A stretch of DNA of 6,868 nt, taken from NCBI GenBank assembly GCA_002792995.1, contig PFPJ01000045.1, forward strand, positions 1 to 6,868. Reading direction: 5' to 3'. Position 1 is the stretch's first letter, and each line of letters starts with the position of its first letter. The stretch comes from Candidatus Magasanikbacteria bacterium CG_4_10_14_0_2_um_filter_41_10 (GTDB lineage: Bacteria; Patescibacteriota; Patescibacteriia; Magasanikbacterales; UBA922). The notes beneath the pieces were generated by a model. The model had not been told where the DNA came from, ran no database searches, and saw only the letters and a program-made list of their open reading frames with translations. Shown piece after piece: positions 5,292 to 6,868 of this stretch. The position numbers and the translations under genes are program-made.

Positions 5292-6104
5292 ATGCCAATT
5301 GCAGATTTTGTAAATGACCTAAAAAATAAAGCAGAAAAACGCTTTGAAGAATTTCAAATAGATGAAATAGACACAATCTCTTCTATTAAAGATGATGCCT
5401 ACCTAGAGAAACCGACTTGGGTTGGTGGAGATCACAAATTTGTCTGCCTCTTTATCGATTTAGATAAATCGTCAAAAATCTCTTTCAAGAAACATGCCGT
5501 GACAATGGCAAAAATCTATGATTATTTTACTCAAACGCTTGTAGACGTTTTTAACCATGAAGTCTTTGATGCTGATTACGTGGATGTAAAAGGTGATGGC
5601 GCATTTGCTATCTACGAAGGTGAACATGCCTCATACAAGGCTTTTTATGCAGCAATCACTTTTCGAAAAATATTTGAAGAAAAAATAAAGTCAAAATTTC
5701 AAGATGACGAAGGTGGCAATTTAAGTTGTAAGATTGGAATCCATAAGGATAAAATTTTGGTTAAAAAAATCGGAAAAAAAGGTGATTATAATGAAGTATG
5801 GGCAGGGCGACTTGTAAATAATGCTGCAAAATTATCTAGAGAATTCCAGGACTCTCCTGAGAAATTTAATGGAAGCAAATCGCCCATAATAATATCTGAG
5901 GAAGTATACAATGATTTTGTTGCACAGCCAGAATTTGGATTATATAACTGCCACAATCTCGATGTTTCTGTTTTAGATCAAGAAATCCCAGTCTTTACAG
6001 AAGTTACTGATTTTTCAGACGATACGCTTGGCGAAAAATTCTATTTTACCCAAGTCGATTGGTGCAAGCATTGCGCTGATGACTATATCAATAAAGTTAA
6101 CTAA
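5292..6104 (+). CDS. pycC: Pycsar pyrimidine nucleotide cyclase (PycC), class III cyclase fold
   Basis: Predicted to make cyclic CMP or cyclic UMP from CTP or UTP on phage infection, activating the membrane effector encoded next. The sequence does not tell me which base it uses. The 270 residues form one cyclase domain after a 45-residue N-terminus. First metal Asp: D56, with D58 nearby, in VCLFIDLDKSS. Second: D102 in VDVKGDGAFAIY. The KIGIHKDKI strand (147-155) and WAGRLVNNAAKLS (170-182) follow. The last has the usual Asn (N176) but Lys at 180 where ordinary adenylate cyclases have Arg. The C-terminal tail has a WCKHC motif (257-261). No membrane or sensor domain. The call of Pycsar, not a housekeeping adenylate cyclase, rests on this form plus the PycTM-like gene 3 bases downstream. 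ATG start without a ribosome site. Confidence 0.9.
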   Translation: MPIADFVNDLKNKAEKRFEEFQIDEIDTISSIKDDAYLEKPTWVGGDHKFVCLFIDLDKSSKISFKKHAVTMAKIYDYFTQTLVDVFNHEVFDADYVDVKGDGAFAIYEGEHASYKAFYAAITFRKIFEEKIKSKFQDDEGGNLSCKIGIHKDKILVKKIGKKGDYNEVWAGRLVNNAAKLSREFQDSPEKFNGSKSPIIISEEVYNDFVAQPEFGLYNCHNLDVSVLDQEIPVFTEVTDFSDDTLGEKFYFTQVDWCKHCADDYINKVN

Positions 6105-6107
6105 CTT

Positions 6108-6608
6108 ATGAAAAAACTAAAGTTATCATTTCTTCAAAATGAGCTAAATAGAGTAAGTGAATGGATTCGTTTTTCAGACAAAAAAAGCGCTTTTCTGTCA
6201 GCCTACTACTCGGGAATATTTCTAGGAATCATTTCATACAAAGACAGTGTTATTTGTTCAATTTCAAAATTTCAAAGTTGGAGGCTTTTTTTCTATATTG
6301 CAGTAATCTCAATAGCGGCCGGTTTATTCATTTTAGGCATGTTCTTTTTAATTAGTTCAGTTTTTCCTCGTTTGAAAAATACAAATACTGATAAATCGCT
6401 ATTTTACTTTGGAAACATATCCAAGCTAAAACTGATTGATTATTTTAATGAGATGGAAAAATTAACGGAAGATGAAACAAAAAAACAAATATCAGAGCAG
6501 ATATATACAAATTCAATAATCGCTACACAAAAAATGAATTATGTTAAAAACAGCACTAAAGCCTTATTTGTTTTAGTAATTTTTGTGTTTATATTGGTGC
6601 TTATGTAG
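6108..6608 (+). CDS. pycTM: Pycsar membrane effector, PycTM type (DUF5706)
   Basis: Predicted to sit in the inner membrane and, on sensing the cyclic pyrimidine nucleotide, to disrupt it and stop growth of the infected cell. Of 166 residues, an N-terminal amphipathic segment contains the family signature VSEWIRFSDKKSAFL (16-30). Hydrophobic segments lie at about 28-44, 60-85 and 151-166. The soluble part between the second and third carries SLFYFGNISK (97-106) and a charged helix ending IYTNSIIATQKMNYVKNS (132-149), as in DUF5706/Pycsar effectors. The third segment runs to the last residue (…FVFILVLM). The gene starts 3 bases after the cyclase stop, so the pair is translationally linked. Length and layout fit PycTM, not the PycTIR effector. 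Frame intact, TAG stop. Confidence 0.88.
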   Translation: MKKLKLSFLQNELNRVSEWIRFSDKKSAFLSAYYSGIFLGIISYKDSVICSISKFQSWRLFFYIAVISIAAGLFILGMFFLISSVFPRLKNTNTDKSLFYFGNISKLKLIDYFNEMEKLTEDETKKQISEQIYTNSIIATQKMNYVKNSTKALFVLVIFVFILVLM

Positions 6609-6624
6609 TTGAATGTTTTCGGTC

Positions 6625-6659
6625 GGGGCAATTCACCCCTTTTGTTCCCCTCTTGCCCC
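6625..6659. repeat. Stem-loop unit 1 downstream of pycTM
   Basis: GGGGCAA (6625-6631) pairs with TTGCCCC (6653-6659) around a C-rich loop containing TTCACCCCTTTT. It starts 16 bases after the pycTM stop and may help terminate the transcript, but no T tract follows. Its loop is nearly the same as that of unit 2. Confidence 0.65.
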
Positions 6660-6680
6660 TCCCTCAAACCAAAAATAGGT

Positions 6681-6735
6681 GTTTTGGGTGGCGGGCATTC
6701 ACCCCTTTAATTCCCCTCTGCCCACCACCCAAAAC
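6681..6735. repeat. Stem-loop unit 2, 17-bp stem
   Basis: GTTTTGGGTGGCGGGCA (6681-6697) pairs with TGCCCACCACCCAAAAC (6719-6735), 16 of 17 pairs plus one G-T wobble, around a 21-base loop. The loop (TTCACCCCTTTAATTCCCC...) closely matches that of unit 1 while the stems differ in length. Probably a bidirectional terminator or a dispersed stem-loop repeat. Confidence 0.65.
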
Positions 6736-6797
6736 GGAAAAAGAAATGTGAAAATTTTTAAAACAAACGACTATCGTCGAAAAGAAAAGGAATACAT
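6736..6797. other. Gene-free spacer before the second attC-like site
   Basis: Together with 6609-6735 this makes 190 bases without a gene. It is A-rich and holds only a short CGAC-TATC-GTCG hairpin (6768-6779) and the start of the inverted-repeat arm at 6780. The mirror position at the left end of the cassette (1692-1707) carries a hairpin with the same TATC loop. Confidence 0.5.
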
Positions 6798-6805
6798 CAG
6801 CTAAC
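6780..6805 (-). repeat. Right arm of 26-bp inverted repeat bounding the defence cassette
   Basis: AAAAGAAAAGGAAT followed by CAGCTAAC pairs with 1666-1691 at 24 of 26 positions. Its last seven bases are the R'' box of the second attC-like site. Confidence 0.85.
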
Positions 6806-6868
6806 ACTACGTATGCGGTTACGGCTTGCTCCGTACCTCCGCAAGCCTCCACCCATATTTGCCAGTGG
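6799..6868 (+). other. attC-like recombination site, 5' half (cut by window end)
   Basis: The R''-like box AGCTAAC (6799-6805) is the exact complement of the GTTAGCT R' box of the first site. The next 22 bases match the first site closely (shared CACT, CGTA, CGGTT, GGCTT). GGCTTGC (6823-6829) pairs with GCAAGCC (6841-6847) at the same place as the first hairpin of site 1, though the loop and stem bases differ. The following ACCCA-ATT and TGG also match. The 3' half with L' and R' is outside the window. Confidence 0.68.

Noticed and set aside
5292..6608. CBASS, or an ordinary adenylate cyclase with a membrane partner
   Set aside because: No CD-NTase motif is present; the enzyme is a class III cyclase domain without sensor domains and its neighbour has the DUF5706/PycTM signature, which fits Pycsar.
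6664..6852. Minus-strand open frame across the stem-loops and second attC-like site
   Set aside because: It runs through palindromes, is of low complexity, and has no recognisable protein features.
1..6868. CRISPR array, tRNA or rRNA genes
   Set aside because: No regularly spaced direct repeats, no clover-leaf with a CCA-type end, and no rRNA-like conserved stretch were seen on either strand.

Overview
The window is AT-rich accessory DNA: two gene cassettes bounded by integron attC-like recombination sites, with an insertion sequence at the left edge and a defence cluster in the main cassette. The host is probably a bacterium of the candidate phyla radiation (Patescibacteria), but this is a low-confidence guess. 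It rests on near-consensus sigma-70 promoters (TTGACA-N17-TATAAT), the absence of Shine-Dalgarno motifs before almost every gene, and high AT content. The lack of Shine-Dalgarno sites would also fit Bacteroidetes, but the promoters would not. The standard genetic code reads all genes cleanly.

Layout. Positions 1-937 hold an IS1595/ISXO2-type element (transposase on the minus strand, 24-bp imperfect terminal repeats). Positions 938-1546 hold a strong promoter, a short gene of unknown function whose likely true reading frame is broken at a run of nine C, and a hairpin terminator. Positions 1547-1672 are a complete attC-like site. Positions 1667-6868 are one large cassette, ending in a second attC-like site that is cut off by the window edge.

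The large cassette carries two recognisable defence systems joined by a regulator. The first is a Type II restriction-modification pair of the BsuBI/PstI family: the endonuclease on plus at 1839-2780 and the N6-adenine methyltransferase on minus at 2747-4327, with overlapping 3' ends. The second is a Pycsar system: a class III pyrimidine nucleotide cyclase at 5292-6104 and a membrane effector of the PycTM/DUF5706 type at 6108-6608. A DUF2188 small protein (5033-5275) precedes the cyclase in the same apparent operon.

Between them, on minus, lies a 202-residue LexA-like self-cleaving repressor (4308-4916) directly upstream of the methyltransferase. Its promoter and that of the DUF2188-pycC-pycTM operon are back to back in a 116-bp region containing palindromes and direct repeats. 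This layout suggests, but does not prove, that one DNA-damage-type switch controls both the methyltransferase and the Pycsar operon. The most notable point is the whole: a self-contained, attC-flanked, multi-gene defence cassette whose start and end carry a 26-bp inverted repeat (24/26) that would extend the attC stem in an excised circle.
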